Shown: positions 25,531 through 35,528, counted from the first letter of the stretch. The stretch is DNA of 64,000 bases from Streptomyces meridianus (GCF_023703325.1 NZ_JAMQGM010000033.1:62001-126000), one strand, 5' to 3'. Notes: generated from the sequence alone by a model not told the origin. Program-made: numbers and translations.

Positions 25531-27996
25531 TCACACGGGTCCGGCGACCACCGCGACCGGCTTGGCCAGTGGGGTGCCCGAACCGTCACGCCGGGGGTCG
25601 GGCTCCGGCAGGGCGACGGGGGAGCCGTCGGCCTTGGCGGCCAGCGCGGGAGTGTGCCCGGCCCAGGCGAAGGCGAGGCGGTTCTCCCCCTTGAGGAAGC
25701 GCTGGCAGCGCACGCCGCCGGTGGCCCGTCCCTTGCGGGGGTACAGCTCGAACGGCGTCAGCTTGGCCGTGCCCTGCCCGTTGTCGTCGAGTGTGCCGTC
25801 CGAGCCGGCGACGGTGAACACGATCGCGTCGGCGGCCGGATCCACCGCCGTGAACGAGATGACCCTGGCGTCATCGCCCAGTTTGATGCCCGTCATGCCG
25901 CCGGCCTGGCGCCCCTGCGGACGGACCTGGCCCGCGGGGTAGCGGAGCAGTTGCGCCTCGTCGGTGATGAAGACGAGATCCTCCTCGCCGGTCCGCAGCT
26001 CGGCGCCGCCCACCACGCGGTCACCCTCCTTGAGGCTGATGACCTCCAACTCCTCCTTGTGGGAGGGGTAGTCGGGCACCACACGCTTCACAACACCATG
26101 TTCGGTGCCGAGGGCGAGGCCCGGCGAGGACTCGTCCAGCGTGGTCAGGCAGATGATCTGCTCGTCGGGTTCCAGGGTCAGGAACTCGGCGATCGGGGCG
26201 CCGCCGGACAGGTTCGGCGTCCCTGCGGTCTCCGGGAGCATCGGCAGGTCGATCACCGTCAGCCGCAGCAGACGCCCGGCCGAGGTGACCGCGCCGACCT
26301 CGGCACGGGCCGTCGTCGGGACCGCCGACACGATCACGTCGTGCTTGGACCGTTTCGCGTCCTCCAGGGCGATCGGCTCGCCGGTCGCCGTGCGGGCCAG
26401 CAGGCCGGTGGACGACAGCAGGACGCGGCACGGGTCGTCCGAAACCTCCAGCGGCACTGCGGCGACCGGAGCCGCGCCGGACTCCAGGAGCACCGTCCGC
26501 CGCTCGTTGCCGAACTTCTTCGCCACGGCAGCCAGCTCGCTCGAGACGAGCTTGCGCAGCTCGGCGTCGGACTCCAGGATCCGGGTCAGCTTCTCGATGT
26601 CGGCGCCCAACTGGTCGCGCTCCGACTCCAGCTCGATCCGGTCGAACTTCGTCAGCCGGCGCAGCGGAGTGTCCAGGATGTACTGCGTCTGGATCTCACT
26701 CAGTGAGAAGCGCTCCATCAGGCTCTGCTTCGCCTCGGCCGAGTTCTCGCTGGACCGGATGATGCGGATGACCTCGTCGATGTCCATGAGCGCAACGAGC
26801 AGGCCCTCGACCAGGTGCAGCCGGTCGCGCTTCTTCCCGCGCCGGAACTCGCTGCGCCGCCTGACCACGGTGAAGCGGTGGTCCAGGTAGACCTCGAGCA
26901 GTTCCTTGAGGCCCAGGGTGAGCGGCTGTCCGTCCACCAGGGCCACATTGTTGATGCCGAAGGAGTCTTCCATCGGCGTCAGCTTGTACAGCTGCTCGAG
27001 CACCGCCTCCGGGTTGAAGCCGTTCTTGACCTCGATGACCAGGCGCAGACCGTGTGACCGGTCCGTGAGGTCCTTGACGTCCGCGATGCCCTGGAGCTTC
27101 TTCGCGCCCACCAGGTCCTTGATCTTGGAGATGACCTTCTCGGGTCCGACGGTGAACGGGAGTTGGGTGACGACCAGCCCCTTGCGGCGTGCGGTGACGT
27201 CCTCGACCGACACCGTCGCGCGGATCTTGAAGGTGCCGCGCCCGGACTCGTAGGCGTCGCGGATGCCGTCGAGCCCCACGATCCGGCCGCCGGTCGGCAG
27301 ATCGGGCCCCGGCACGTATCGCATGAGCGTCTCGAGGTCGGCGCCCGGGTGCTTGATGAGATGGCGGGCAGCGGCGATCACCTCGCCGAGGTTGTGCGGC
27401 GGCATGTTCGTCGCCATGCCCACGGCAATGCCCGAGGCACCGTTGACGAGCAGGTTCGGATACGCGGCGGGCAGCGCGACCGGTTCGCGCTCCTGGCCGT
27501 CGTAGTTCGGCGTGAAATCGACCGTGTCCTCGTCGATCGACTCCGTCATCAACGAGGTCGCCGACGCCATCCGGCACTCGGTGTAGCGCATCGCGGCCGG
27601 CGGGTCGTCGTTGCCCAGCGAGCCGAAGTTGCCGTGCCCGTCCACCAGCGGCAGCCGCATCGAGAACGGCTGCGCCATCCGCACCAGCGCGTCGTAGATC
27701 GAGGCGTCACCGTGCGGGTGCAGCTTTCCCATCACCTCGCCGACCACCCGCGCGCACTTCACGTAACCGCGGTCGGGGCGCAGGTTCATCTCGTTCATCT
27801 GGTAGACGATGCGCCGGTGCACCGGCTTCATCCCGTCGCGGGCGTCGGGCAGCGCGCGCGAGTAGATGACCGAGTAGGCGTACTCCAGAAAGGATCCCTG
27901 CATTTCGTCGACGACGTCGACGTCGAGGATGCGCTCCTCGATGTCCTCTGCGGAGGTGCCCCCATGCGGCTGGGTCTTCGTACTGCGGCGGGCCAT
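25531..27996 (-). CDS. parC: DNA topoisomerase IV subunit A (ParC)
   Basis: The 821-residue DNA cleavage/religation subunit, partner of ParE encoded ~8 kb upstream. Active-site Tyr138 lies in PPAAMRYTECRM. The quinolone-resistance-region HGDASIYDALVRMAQ and GHGNFGSLGNDDPPAAM blocks are intact, and C-terminal beta-pinwheel repeats (GVVKRVVPDYPSHK, VMTGIKLGDDARVI-type) complete it. It belongs to the ParC-like subgroup because the C-terminal domain is short. The start has AAGGAG ~11 bases upstream. Divergent from the M16 peptidase operon. Confidence 0.93.
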   Translation of the reverse strand: MARRSTKTQPHGGTSAEDIEERILDVDVVDEMQGSFLEYAYSVIYSRALPDARDGMKPVHRRIVYQMNEMNLRPDRGYVKCARVVGEVMGKLHPHGDASIYDALVRMAQPFSMRLPLVDGHGNFGSLGNDDPPAAMRYTECRMASATSLMTESIDEDTVDFTPNYDGQEREPVALPAAYPNLLVNGASGIAVGMATNMPPHNLGEVIAAARHLIKHPGADLETLMRYVPGPDLPTGGRIVGLDGIRDAYESGRGTFKIRATVSVEDVTARRKGLVVTQLPFTVGPEKVISKIKDLVGAKKLQGIADVKDLTDRSHGLRLVIEVKNGFNPEAVLEQLYKLTPMEDSFGINNVALVDGQPLTLGLKELLEVYLDHRFTVVRRRSEFRRGKKRDRLHLVEGLLVALMDIDEVIRIIRSSENSAEAKQSLMERFSLSEIQTQYILDTPLRRLTKFDRIELESERDQLGADIEKLTRILESDAELRKLVSSELAAVAKKFGNERRTVLLESGAAPVAAVPLEVSDDPCRVLLSSTGLLARTATGEPIALEDAKRSKHDVIVSAVPTTARAEVGAVTSAGRLLRLTVIDLPMLPETAGTPNLSGGAPIAEFLTLEPDEQIICLTTLDESSPGLALGTEHGVVKRVVPDYPSHKEELEVISLKEGDRVVGGAELRTGEEDLVFITDEAQLLRYPAGQVRPQGRQAGGMTGIKLGDDARVISFTAVDPAADAIVFTVAGSDGTLDDNGQGTAKLTPFELYPRKGRATGGVRCQRFLKGENRLAFAWAGHTPALAAKADGSPVALPEPDPRRDGSGTPLAKPVAVVAGPV

Positions 27997-28184
27997 CGCG
28001 GCTGCTGCTCCTTAGAAGTGCCTGAGCGGGTTGGTGACGGGACCATTGTGGACCCACCCTCGGACAGCGGGATCCGGGACCCGGTCAACGCCGCAGCGTA
28101 CGGGAACGTCAGCAGGTCCCAGCACGGTTGCATACAGTGGCAGCGACTCGACAACGAAGTCTGCACGCGATCGAAGGGACGTAC

Positions 28185-29573
28185 ATGCCCATGGGTCACA
28201 CGGCCACGCAACAGGCCGGCTCCGGCGGCCTGACAGCGACCGAGCACCGCCTGGCCAACGGCCTGCGCGTGGTGCTCTCCGAGGACCACCTGACCCCGGT
28301 CGCCGCGGTCTGCCTCTGGTACGACGTGGGTTCGCGCCACGAGGTCAAGGGCCGCACCGGTCTGGCTCACCTTTTCGAGCACCTGATGTTCCAGGGATCG
28401 GCCAGCGTCAAGGGCAACGGCCACTTCGAGCTGGTCCAGGGCGCAGGCGGCTCGCTCAACGGCACCACGAGCTTCGAGCGGACCAACTACTTCGAGACGA
28501 TGCCTGCCCACCAGGTCGAGCTCGCGCTGTGGCTCGAGGCCGACCGGATGGGTAGCCTGCTCTCCGCGCTCGACGAGGAGAGCATGGAGAACCAGCGCGA
28601 CGTCGTGAAGAACGAGCGCCGCCAGCGCTACGACAACGTGCCCTACGGCACGGCCTTCGAGAAGCTGACCGCGATGGTGTATCCCGAGGGGCACCCCTAC
28701 CACCACACCCCGATCGGCTCGATGGCCGACCTCGACGCGGCCTCGCTCGAGGACGCGCAGAACTTCTTCCGCACGTACTACGCGCCGAACAATGCTGTGC
28801 TCTCCGTGGTCGGCGACATCGACTCCGAGCAGACCCTCGCCTGGATCGAGAAGTACTTCGGCAGCATCCCCTCGCACGACGGCAAGCAGCCCCCGCGGGA
28901 CGGTTCGCTGCCCGACGTCATCGGGGGGGAACTCCGGCAGGAGGTCCGCGCCGAGGTGCCGGCCCGGGCCCTGATGGCCGCCTACCGGCTGCCCGAGGAC
29001 GGCCGGCGCGAGGCCGACGCGGCGGACCTGGCGCTCACCGTCCTCGGCGGCGGTGAGTCGTCGCGACTGCACAACCGCCTGGTGCGCAGGGACCGTTCGG
29101 CCGTCGCGGCCGGTTTCGGTTTGCTGCGCCTGGCGGGCGCGCCCTCGCTGGGCTGGCTGGACGTGAAGACCTCCGGCGGTGTGGAGGTGCCGGCCATCGA
29201 GGCTGCAGTCGACGACGAACTCGCCCGCTTCGCCGCCGAGGGCCCGACGGCCGAGGAGATGGAACGCGCCCAGGCGCAGATCGAGCGCGAGTGGCTCGAA
29301 CGGCTGGCGACCGTCGGCGGCCGTGCCGACGAACTGTGCCGGTACGCCGTGCTGTTCGGGGATCCGCAGCTCGCGCTGACCGCCGTGCACCGGGTCCTGG
29401 ACATCACCGCCGAGGAGGTGCAGGCCGTGGCCGCGGCCCGGCTGCGCCCGGACAACCGCGCGGTGCTGGTGTACGAACCGACGAGCCCCGAGAGCACTGA
29501 GGCCGCCGGCGACGGCGAGCACGGCGAGCACGGCGAGCACGGCGACAACACGGAAGCGGAGGCGGCCCAGTGA
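28185..29573 (+). CDS. M16 family zinc metallopeptidase, catalytic subunit
   Basis: 462 residues. The inverted zinc motif HLFEH is at 62-66 (GRTGLAHLFEHLMFQG), and a downstream Glu in the VVKNERRQRYDN segment supplies the third ligand. The C-terminal ~30 residues contain a GEHGEHGEHGD repeat and look disordered. M16 enzymes degrade or process peptides, sometimes in heterodimers; the next gene supplies the probable non-catalytic half. The ATG at 28185 follows GAAGGGA. An ATG two codons later is also possible. The GTGA overlap with the next gene shows coupling. Confidence 0.9.
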   Translation: MPMGHTATQQAGSGGLTATEHRLANGLRVVLSEDHLTPVAAVCLWYDVGSRHEVKGRTGLAHLFEHLMFQGSASVKGNGHFELVQGAGGSLNGTTSFERTNYFETMPAHQVELALWLEADRMGSLLSALDEESMENQRDVVKNERRQRYDNVPYGTAFEKLTAMVYPEGHPYHHTPIGSMADLDAASLEDAQNFFRTYYAPNNAVLSVVGDIDSEQTLAWIEKYFGSIPSHDGKQPPRDGSLPDVIGGELRQEVRAEVPARALMAAYRLPEDGRREADAADLALTVLGGGESSRLHNRLVRRDRSAVAAGFGLLRLAGAPSLGWLDVKTSGGVEVPAIEAAVDDELARFAAEGPTAEEMERAQAQIEREWLERLATVGGRADELCRYAVLFGDPQLALTAVHRVLDITAEEVQAVAAARLRPDNRAVLVYEPTSPESTEAAGDGEHGEHGEHGDNTEAEAAQ

Positions 29574-30961
29574 GCGACGCCGCAGTCACCTCGATGAAGT
29601 TCCACCCGCAGCCGCAGGGCGGCGAGGCCAAGCCGTGGGCCTTCCCGGCCCCCGACCGGTCCGTACTCGGCAACGGCCTGACCGTGCTGCGCTGCCACCG
29701 CCCCGGCCAGCAGATCGTCGCGGTCGAGATCAACCTCGACGCCCCCCTCGACGCCGAACCCGAGGGCCTCGACGGGGTCGGCACGATCATGGCCCGGGGA
29801 CTCTCCGAGGGCACGGGCAAGCTGAGCGCCGAGGAGTTCTCGGCGGAGCTGGAGCGCTGCGGCGCCACCCTGGACGCGCACGCCGACCACCCCGGCGTCC
29901 GCGTCTCCCTCGAAGTGCCCGCCTCCCGGCTGCCCAAGGCGCTCGACCTGCTCGCCGACGCACTGCGCGCCCCTGCGTTCCCCGAGAGCGAGATCGAGCG
30001 GCTGGTCCGCAACCGGCTCGACGAGATCCCCCACGAGCAGGCCAACCCGGCCCGGCGCGCGGCGAAGGAACTCTCCAAGCAGCTGTTCCCGGCCGAATCC
30101 CGCCTGTCCCGCCCGCGGCAGGGCACCGAGGGAACGGTCGAGCGCATCGACGCAGCGGCCGTGCGCGCCTTCTACGAGGCGCACGTACGGCCCGCGACGG
30201 CCACCGTCGTCGTGGTGGGCGACCTGACCGGCATCGACCTCGACAAGGAACTCGCCGCGACGCTCGGCGCGTGGACCGGCGACTCCGCCCAGCCGCGGCC
30301 CATGCCGCCGATCACCGCCGACGACAGTGGCCGGGTGGTCATCGTCGACCGCCCCGGCGCCGTCCAGACCCAGCTGCTCATCGGCCGGATCGGCCCGGAC
30401 CGTCACGACCGGGTCTGGCCCGCCCAGGTACTCGGGGTGTACTGCCTCGGCGGCACCCTGACCTCGCGCCTGGACCGGGTGCTGCGCGAGGAGAAGGGCT
30501 ACACCTACGGGGTGCGTGCCTTCGGTCAGGTGATCCGTTCCGCCGCCGACGGTTCGGGCGCGTCGCTGCTCGCCGTCAGCGGCTCGGTGGCGACGGAGGT
30601 GACCGGCCCGGCTCTCGCCGATGCCTGGCGGGTGCTGCGCACCCTCGCGGCCGAGGGCCTTGACGACGCCGAACGCGACGTGGCCGTGCAGAACCTGGTG
30701 GGCGTCGCGCCGCTCAAGTACGAGACCGCGGCGGCCGTCGCGAGCACCCTTGCCGACCAGGTCGAGCAGCACCTCCCGGACGACTACCAGGCCCAGTTGT
30801 ACGCGCGCCTGGCCGAGACGGGCACCGTCGAGGCGACCGCCGCCGCGGTCAGCGCCTTCCCGGTGGACCGGCTGGTCAGCGTTCTGGTCGGCGACGCCTC
30901 GGTGATCACCGAGGCCGTGACGGAACTGGGCATCGGCGAGGTCACGGTGGTCAGCGGCTGA
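29570..30961 (+). CDS. M16 family peptidase, inactive partner subunit
   Basis: 463 residues. The N-terminal zinc HxxEH motif is absent (the equivalent region reads EGLDGVGTIMARGLSEGTG), whereas the substrate-binding R/Y pair of the C-terminal domain (EEKGYTYGVRAFGQV) is present. This is the usual pattern of the non-catalytic beta partner. The GTG start overlaps the preceding stop by 4 bp. A heterodimer with the product of the gene upstream is inferred. Confidence 0.9.
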   Translation: MSDAAVTSMKFHPQPQGGEAKPWAFPAPDRSVLGNGLTVLRCHRPGQQIVAVEINLDAPLDAEPEGLDGVGTIMARGLSEGTGKLSAEEFSAELERCGATLDAHADHPGVRVSLEVPASRLPKALDLLADALRAPAFPESEIERLVRNRLDEIPHEQANPARRAAKELSKQLFPAESRLSRPRQGTEGTVERIDAAAVRAFYEAHVRPATATVVVVGDLTGIDLDKELAATLGAWTGDSAQPRPMPPITADDSGRVVIVDRPGAVQTQLLIGRIGPDRHDRVWPAQVLGVYCLGGTLTSRLDRVLREEKGYTYGVRAFGQVIRSAADGSGASLLAVSGSVATEVTGPALADAWRVLRTLAAEGLDDAERDVAVQNLVGVAPLKYETAAAVASTLADQVEQHLPDDYQAQLYARLAETGTVEATAAAVSAFPVDRLVSVLVGDASVITEAVTELGIGEVTVVSG

Positions 30962-31010
30962 CCCGACACCGCTGCGCACCGGCCACCCTGACTGCACGTC
31001 GGGCGAACCG

Positions 31011-31046
31011 GAACACCCCGGCATCCCACGCGGTGCCGGGGTGTTC
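31011..31046 (+). terminator. Terminator after M16 operon
   Basis: A 13-bp perfect stem GAACACCCCGGCA / TGCCGGGGTGTTC with a 10-base loop, about 50 bp after the second M16 stop. Confidence 0.8.
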
Positions 31047-31174
31047 GCGTATGCCCGGGTTCCTTGCCGGGGGTCCGTTTCGCCTGTGGCATGCGCGACA
31101 AAAGCCCGTTTGAGTTTGGCGATGGGAAGTTGCCCTGTTTAGCGTGGCCCGGCTGTCCGGCCAGGCATCAGCCG

Positions 31175-31341
31175 CACTCGCGGCACCGGGCAGCGATCGC
31201 CGAGTCCCCGTACGACGTGAGTCAGGGGAGCCGGGGACCCGATCCCCTGGGGTGAATCGGGCAGTTCGCAACGAGCGGCCCGTAGGAGACCTTCCTGCTC
31301 CGAACCCGTCAGCTAACCCGGCAGGCGACAGGGAAGGAAAG
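31175..31341 (+). promoter_or_regulatory. ydaO/c-di-AMP riboswitch
   Basis: The leader of the M23 peptidase contains the diagnostic ydaO blocks in order: GGGGAGCCGGGGACCCG, GGGGTGAATCGG, CCGAACCCGTCAGCTAACCC and GGCAGGCGACAGGGAAGG. Streptomyces cell-wall hydrolase genes often carry this c-di-AMP-binding element. It ends 15 bp before the ATG. Ligand binding would cause premature termination or block translation. Confidence 0.88.
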
Positions 31342-31355
31342 GAGTACGCCGCCAC

Positions 31356-32135
31356 ATGGCGTTCACGCGTGCCAACGGCAAGCACCGGCGCCCCGGGCGC
31401 GTCGCGCGGGCCGGTACCAATGTCGGTGTTGCAGCCCTCGCCACCACCGGAGTCGTCACCACGCTGGCAGGACCTGCTGCGGCCCACGGGGCCCCCGCGC
31501 CGGCCGGTCTCCGTCAGGCTTCCGTGATGGGCGATTCGCTCGCCCACGTCGTCGATGCCCAGGCCGAGGCCCAGAAGGTCGCCGCCGAGGCCGCTGCCGC
31601 GCAGGCCAGGACCCGGGCCGAGGCGCGCAGGAGCGCCGAGGAGGCCCGCAGGATCGCGGCCGAGAAGGCGGAGCGGAAGCGGGAGGCCGAGGAGCGGGCC
31701 GCCCGCGCACGGGAGCGCAAGAGGCTCAACACCTTCGTGCTGCCGGTCAAGGGCTCCTCCGTCTCCACCGGCTACCAGGCGTCGGGCGGCGCGTGGTCGT
31801 CGGGCAGCCACACCGGTATCGACTTCCACGCGGATCCGGGCACTTCGGTGCACGCCGTCGGCGCGGGCACCGTCGTGGAAGCGGGCTGGGGCGGCGCTTA
31901 CGGCAACAACATCGTCATCAAGATGCGCGACGGCTCGTACACCCACTACGCGCATCTGTCCTCGATCGCGGTCTCGGTGGGGGAGTCGGTCACGCCGGGC
32001 AAGCAGATCGGTCTCTCCGGCAGCACCGGGAACACCAGCGGTCCGCACCTGCACTTCGAGGCCCGCAGCACGGCCGAGTACGGCTCGGACATCGACCCGG
32101 TCGCCTACCTCAGGGCCCACGGCCTCAGCCTTTGA
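31356..32135 (+). CDS. Secreted M23 (LytM-type) peptidoglycan endopeptidase
   Basis: 259 residues. The export signal is residues 1-45 (GTNVGVAALATTGVVTTLAG, Ala-rich cleavage AAA|HG). A coiled coil of Ala/Glu/Arg repeats spans ~60-125. The M23 domain with zinc and active-site blocks SHTGIDFHADPG and GPHLHFEAR, plus YTHYAHLSS, spans ~140-255. It cleaves peptidoglycan crosslinks. The strong ribosome-binding site AAAGGAG is inside the tail of the riboswitch. Synthesis is therefore tied to c-di-AMP levels, as inferred. Confidence 0.93.
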   Translation: MAFTRANGKHRRPGRVARAGTNVGVAALATTGVVTTLAGPAAAHGAPAPAGLRQASVMGDSLAHVVDAQAEAQKVAAEAAAAQARTRAEARRSAEEARRIAAEKAERKREAEERAARARERKRLNTFVLPVKGSSVSTGYQASGGAWSSGSHTGIDFHADPGTSVHAVGAGTVVEAGWGGAYGNNIVIKMRDGSYTHYAHLSSIAVSVGESVTPGKQIGLSGSTGNTSGPHLHFEARSTAEYGSDIDPVAYLRAHGLSL

Positions 32136-32211
32136 ACCGCGCTCGGACCGGCGCAAGCGAGCTCCGCGCGGGCGGACCGCGAACGGAACGCCCCCGACGA
32201 AACGCCGTCGA

Positions 32212-32249
32212 AAGGGGCCGCGGCGGCACTCCTGCCGCCACGGCCCCTT
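32212..32249. terminator. Convergent terminator hairpin
   Basis: AAGGGGCCG-C-GGCGGCA and its near-complement form 16 of 17 pairs around a CTCC loop, between M23 peptidase (+) and ptsH (-). Confidence 0.8.
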
Positions 32250-32271
32250 CGCGCTGCGCGCTCCGGCCGGC

Positions 32272-32553
32272 TCAGACGGTCTCCGGAAGCTCCTCGAGCC
32301 CCTCGGCGACGAGCTTCGCCAGGCGGTCGAGTGCGGCCTCGGCGTCCTCGGCCTCGGAAGCGAGGACGACCTCCTCCCCGCCCTGCGCGCCGAGCCCCAG
32401 CACGGCGAGCATGGAGGCGGCGTTCACCGGGTTGCCGCCGGGCTTGGCGATGGTCACCGGGACACCGGCGGCACTCGCCGCGCGGACGAAGATCGATGCG
32501 GGCCGGGCGTGCAGCCCCTCGGTCCATCCGACGTTGACGCGGCGCTCTGCCAT
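32272..32553 (-). CDS. ptsH: Phosphocarrier protein HPr
   Basis: The 93-residue cytoplasmic phosphocarrier of the phosphotransferase sugar uptake system. The phosphorylatable His15 lies in GLHARPAS and a Ser47 region NAASMLAVLGLG corresponds to the regulatory serine loop. Length is typical. Upstream context TTGCAAACCGAAGGGCATCACC places GAAGGG before the ATG. The start of the acetyltransferase gene lies 164 bp away on the opposite strand. Confidence 0.95.
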   Translation of the reverse strand: MAERRVNVGWTEGLHARPASIFVRAASAAGVPVTIAKPGGNPVNAASMLAVLGLGAQGGEEVVLASEAEDAEAALDRLAKLVAEGLEELPETV

Positions 32554-32717
32554 GGTGATGCCCTTCGGTTTGCACGGTGGTACCCGACCAGCTTCTCATT
32601 TTCCGCCGACCCGGTGACCGGGCGGGCTCCGCCCGTCCGCGCCGACCGCCCGTCCTTGCGCACCGAGAGGCCTGCACGACTCTCCACCGGAACCCGTCTC
32701 GCCCGTAGGCTGGGCGC

Positions 32718-35528
32718 ATGCGCACCCCGGCGGAGCATGCCTACCCGACACACTGGGAAGCGGACGTGGTGCTGCGCGACGGCGGCACGGCACGCATCCG
32801 CCCGATCACCGCGCAGGACGCGGAACGCCTGGTCAGTTTCTACGAACAGGTCTCGGACGAGTCGAAGTACTACCGTTTCTTCGCCCCGTACCCCCGCCTG
32901 TCCGACCGGGACGTCCACCGGTTCACGCACCACGACTACGTCGACCGGGTGGGCCTCGCCGCGGTCGTGGGCGGCGAGTTCATCGCCACCGTGCGCTACG
33001 ACCGCATCGACGCCTCCGGCCGTGCCGCCGGCTCCCCGGCCGACGAGGCCGAGGTCGCTTTCCTGGTCCAGGACGCGCACCAGGGACGCGGTGTCGCCTC
33101 CGCCCTGCTCGAACACATCGCCGCGGTCGCCAGGGAGCGGGGCATCCGGCGGTTCGCCGCCGAGGTGCTCCCCGCCAACACCAAGATGATCAAGGTGTTC
33201 ACGGACGCCGGGTACACCCAGAAGCGCAGCTTCGAGGACGGCGTCGTCCGCCTCGAGTTCGACCTCGAGCCCACGGAACAGTCGCTGGCCGTGATGCGCG
33301 GACGCGAGCAGCGTGCCGAGGCCCGCTCCGTCCAGCGGCTCCTCACCCCTGGCTCGGTGGCCGTCATCGGCGTCGGCCGCCGCCCCGGAGGCATCGGCCG
33401 GACCGTGCTGCACAACCTTCTCGAGGCGGGCTTCAAGGGCCCCGTCCACGCCGTCAACCACGCCTTCGCCGAGGACCTGGCCCGGCTCGACCCCGAGGAC
33501 GTGCCGGCGCACCGCTCGGTCCTCGAGATCGAGGGAGCGCTGGACCTCGCCGTCATCGCCGTCCCCGCACCCGCAGTGCCCTCCGTGGTCGCCCAGTGCG
33601 GCGAGCACGGCGTCCAGGGGCTGATCGTCCTCTCCTCCGGTTACGCCGAGAGCGGCCCCGAGGGGCGGGAACGCCAGCGCGAACTGCTGCGGCAGGCACG
33701 CTCGTACGGCATGCGGATCATCGGGCCCAACGCGTTCGGCGTCATGAACACCGCCGATGCCCGGCTCAACGCCTCCCTGTCGCCGGAGCTGCCCACCCCG
33801 GGCCGCCTCGGGCTGTTCACCCAGTCGGGGGCCATCGGCATCGCCCTGCTGTCCGCGCTGCACCGGCGCGGTGCCGGACGCTTCGGCATCTCCACCTTCG
33901 TCTCCGCCGGGAACCGGGCCGACGTCTCCGGGAACGACCTGCTGCAGTACTGGCACGAGGACCCCGATACCGACGTCGCCCTCATGTACCTGGAGTCCAT
34001 CGGTAACCCGCGCAAGTTCACCCGGCTCGCCCGGCGGACCGCCGCTGCGAAGCCCGTCGTCGTCGTGAAGGGCGCCCGGCACAGCGGCAGCGCCCCCACC
34101 GGTCACGCGGTGCCCACCACGCGGATGCCCGACGCCACCGTCTCGGCGCTGCTGCGGCAGGCCGGCGTCATCCGGGTGGACACGGTCACCGAACTGGTCG
34201 ACGCCGGGCTGCTGCTGGCCGCACAGCCCCTGCCGGCCGGGTCCCGGGTGGCGATCCTCGGCAACTCGGAGTCCCTGGGGCTGCTGACGTACGACGCGTG
34301 CCTGACGGAGCAGCTGCGTCCGCTGAGCCCCCGCGACCTGACGACCGCCGCCACCCCCAAGGACTTCCGCGCGGCCCTCGCCACCGCGCTGGCGGACGAT
34401 CTCTGTGACGCCGTCGTCGTGAACGCCATTCCCTATGTCGGGGAGGAGGAAGCCCCCAGCCCCGACTTCGGACAGGCCCTCGGCGCCGCCCTGCGCGCGG
34501 CCCGGGCCGAAACCGGAATCTCGAAACCGGTCGCCGTGGTCGACCTGGAGATCGGCGGACTCGCCGAGGCGCTCAGCGGTTCGGACACCGGGGCCGGCTC
34601 TCCGGGGGACGACGGCCGGGACGTCGTACCCGGCCTCGACATCCCCACCTACCCGGCCGCCGAACGGGCGGTGCGGGCCCTCGCCGAGGCCGCGCGGTAC
34701 GCGGACTGGAAGCGCCAGTCGGCGGAACCGGGCCGGGTGCCCGAATACGAGGACATCGAGGAGAGCGCGGCGGGCGACGACATCGCACGGCTGCTCGCAG
34801 CCGGCACCGGCGGCGCCGCCGGGCCGGAGGGCGCCGTTCCGCTCCCGCCGGCCGATGCGGAACGGCTGCTCGGCCGGTACGGAATCACGGTCCGTCCCAC
34901 GCTGCCCGCCCTCGACGCGGATGCGGCCGCCGAGGCCGCCGGCCGCCTCGGCTACCCCGTGGCGCTCAAGACCACCGCCCCGCACCTGCGGCACCGTGCC
35001 GACCTCGGCGGGGTCCGGCTCGACCTCACCACCGAGATCGAGCTGCGCCGGGCCCACCACGAGATGACCGCCGCCCTCGGCACCGCGGAGGAATTGTGTC
35101 CGGTGGTCCAGGCGATGGCCCCACGCGGCGTGGACACGGTTGTCCGGGCCGCCATCGATCCCGCCGCCGGGGCGGTGCTCTCGTTCGGGATCGCCGGAGC
35201 GCCCTCGGAGTTGCTCGGCGACACCGGGCACCGGCTCGTCCCCGTCACCGACCGCGAGGCGGCGGCTCTGCTCCGCTCCGTCCGGACCGCGCCGCTGCTG
35301 TTCGGCTGGCGCGGCGCGAAACCGGTCGACACGGCCGCCCTCGAGGAACTGCTGCTGCGGCTGTCACGGCTGGTGGACGACCATCCGGAGGTCGTCGACA
35401 TCGAACTCGAGCCGGTGGTCGTCGCCACCCGCGGGGTGAGCGTGCTGGGTGCGTCCGTCCGTCTCGCGCGGACACAGCCCTTCTCCGGCGGAGCCGACCT
35501 CGGCCCCCGGCGGCTCCCCGTCTACTGA
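32718..35528 (+). CDS. GNAT/NDP-forming acyl-CoA synthetase fusion (Pat-type protein acetyltransferase)
   Basis: A 936-residue protein. Residues ~20-180 are a GNAT acetyltransferase (VQDAHQGRGVASALLEH). Next come a CoA-binding Rossmann domain (GSVAVIGVGRRPGGIG), a succinyl-CoA-ligase-like region (GSGGAIGIALL-type loop near ~370-400), and an ATP-grasp-like C-terminus (YGITVRPTLPAL, YPVALKTTAPHLRHRADLGG). This is the reversed, GNAT-first order of Streptomyces PatA, which acetylates acetyl-CoA synthetase and other enzymes. Whether the synthetase half is catalytic is not determined. A perfect palindrome overlaps the stop codon. Confidence 0.88.
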   Translation: MRTPAEHAYPTHWEADVVLRDGGTARIRPITAQDAERLVSFYEQVSDESKYYRFFAPYPRLSDRDVHRFTHHDYVDRVGLAAVVGGEFIATVRYDRIDASGRAAGSPADEAEVAFLVQDAHQGRGVASALLEHIAAVARERGIRRFAAEVLPANTKMIKVFTDAGYTQKRSFEDGVVRLEFDLEPTEQSLAVMRGREQRAEARSVQRLLTPGSVAVIGVGRRPGGIGRTVLHNLLEAGFKGPVHAVNHAFAEDLARLDPEDVPAHRSVLEIEGALDLAVIAVPAPAVPSVVAQCGEHGVQGLIVLSSGYAESGPEGRERQRELLRQARSYGMRIIGPNAFGVMNTADARLNASLSPELPTPGRLGLFTQSGAIGIALLSALHRRGAGRFGISTFVSAGNRADVSGNDLLQYWHEDPDTDVALMYLESIGNPRKFTRLARRTAAAKPVVVVKGARHSGSAPTGHAVPTTRMPDATVSALLRQAGVIRVDTVTELVDAGLLLAAQPLPAGSRVAILGNSESLGLLTYDACLTEQLRPLSPRDLTTAATPKDFRAALATALADDLCDAVVVNAIPYVGEEEAPSPDFGQALGAALRAARAETGISKPVAVVDLEIGGLAEALSGSDTGAGSPGDDGRDVVPGLDIPTYPAAERAVRALAEAARYADWKRQSAEPGRVPEYEDIEESAAGDDIARLLAAGTGGAAGPEGAVPLPPADAERLLGRYGITVRPTLPALDADAAAEAAGRLGYPVALKTTAPHLRHRADLGGVRLDLTTEIELRRAHHEMTAALGTAEELCPVVQAMAPRGVDTVVRAAIDPAAGAVLSFGIAGAPSELLGDTGHRLVPVTDREAAALLRSVRTAPLLFGWRGAKPVDTAALEELLLRLSRLVDDHPEVVDIELEPVVVATRGVSVLGASVRLARTQPFSGGADLGPRRLPVY

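Noticed and set aside
32454..35231. 925-codon minus-strand frame opposite the acetyltransferase
   Set aside because: Antisense shadow of a well-recognised multi-domain protein; composition is Gly/Arg/His-rich without motifs.
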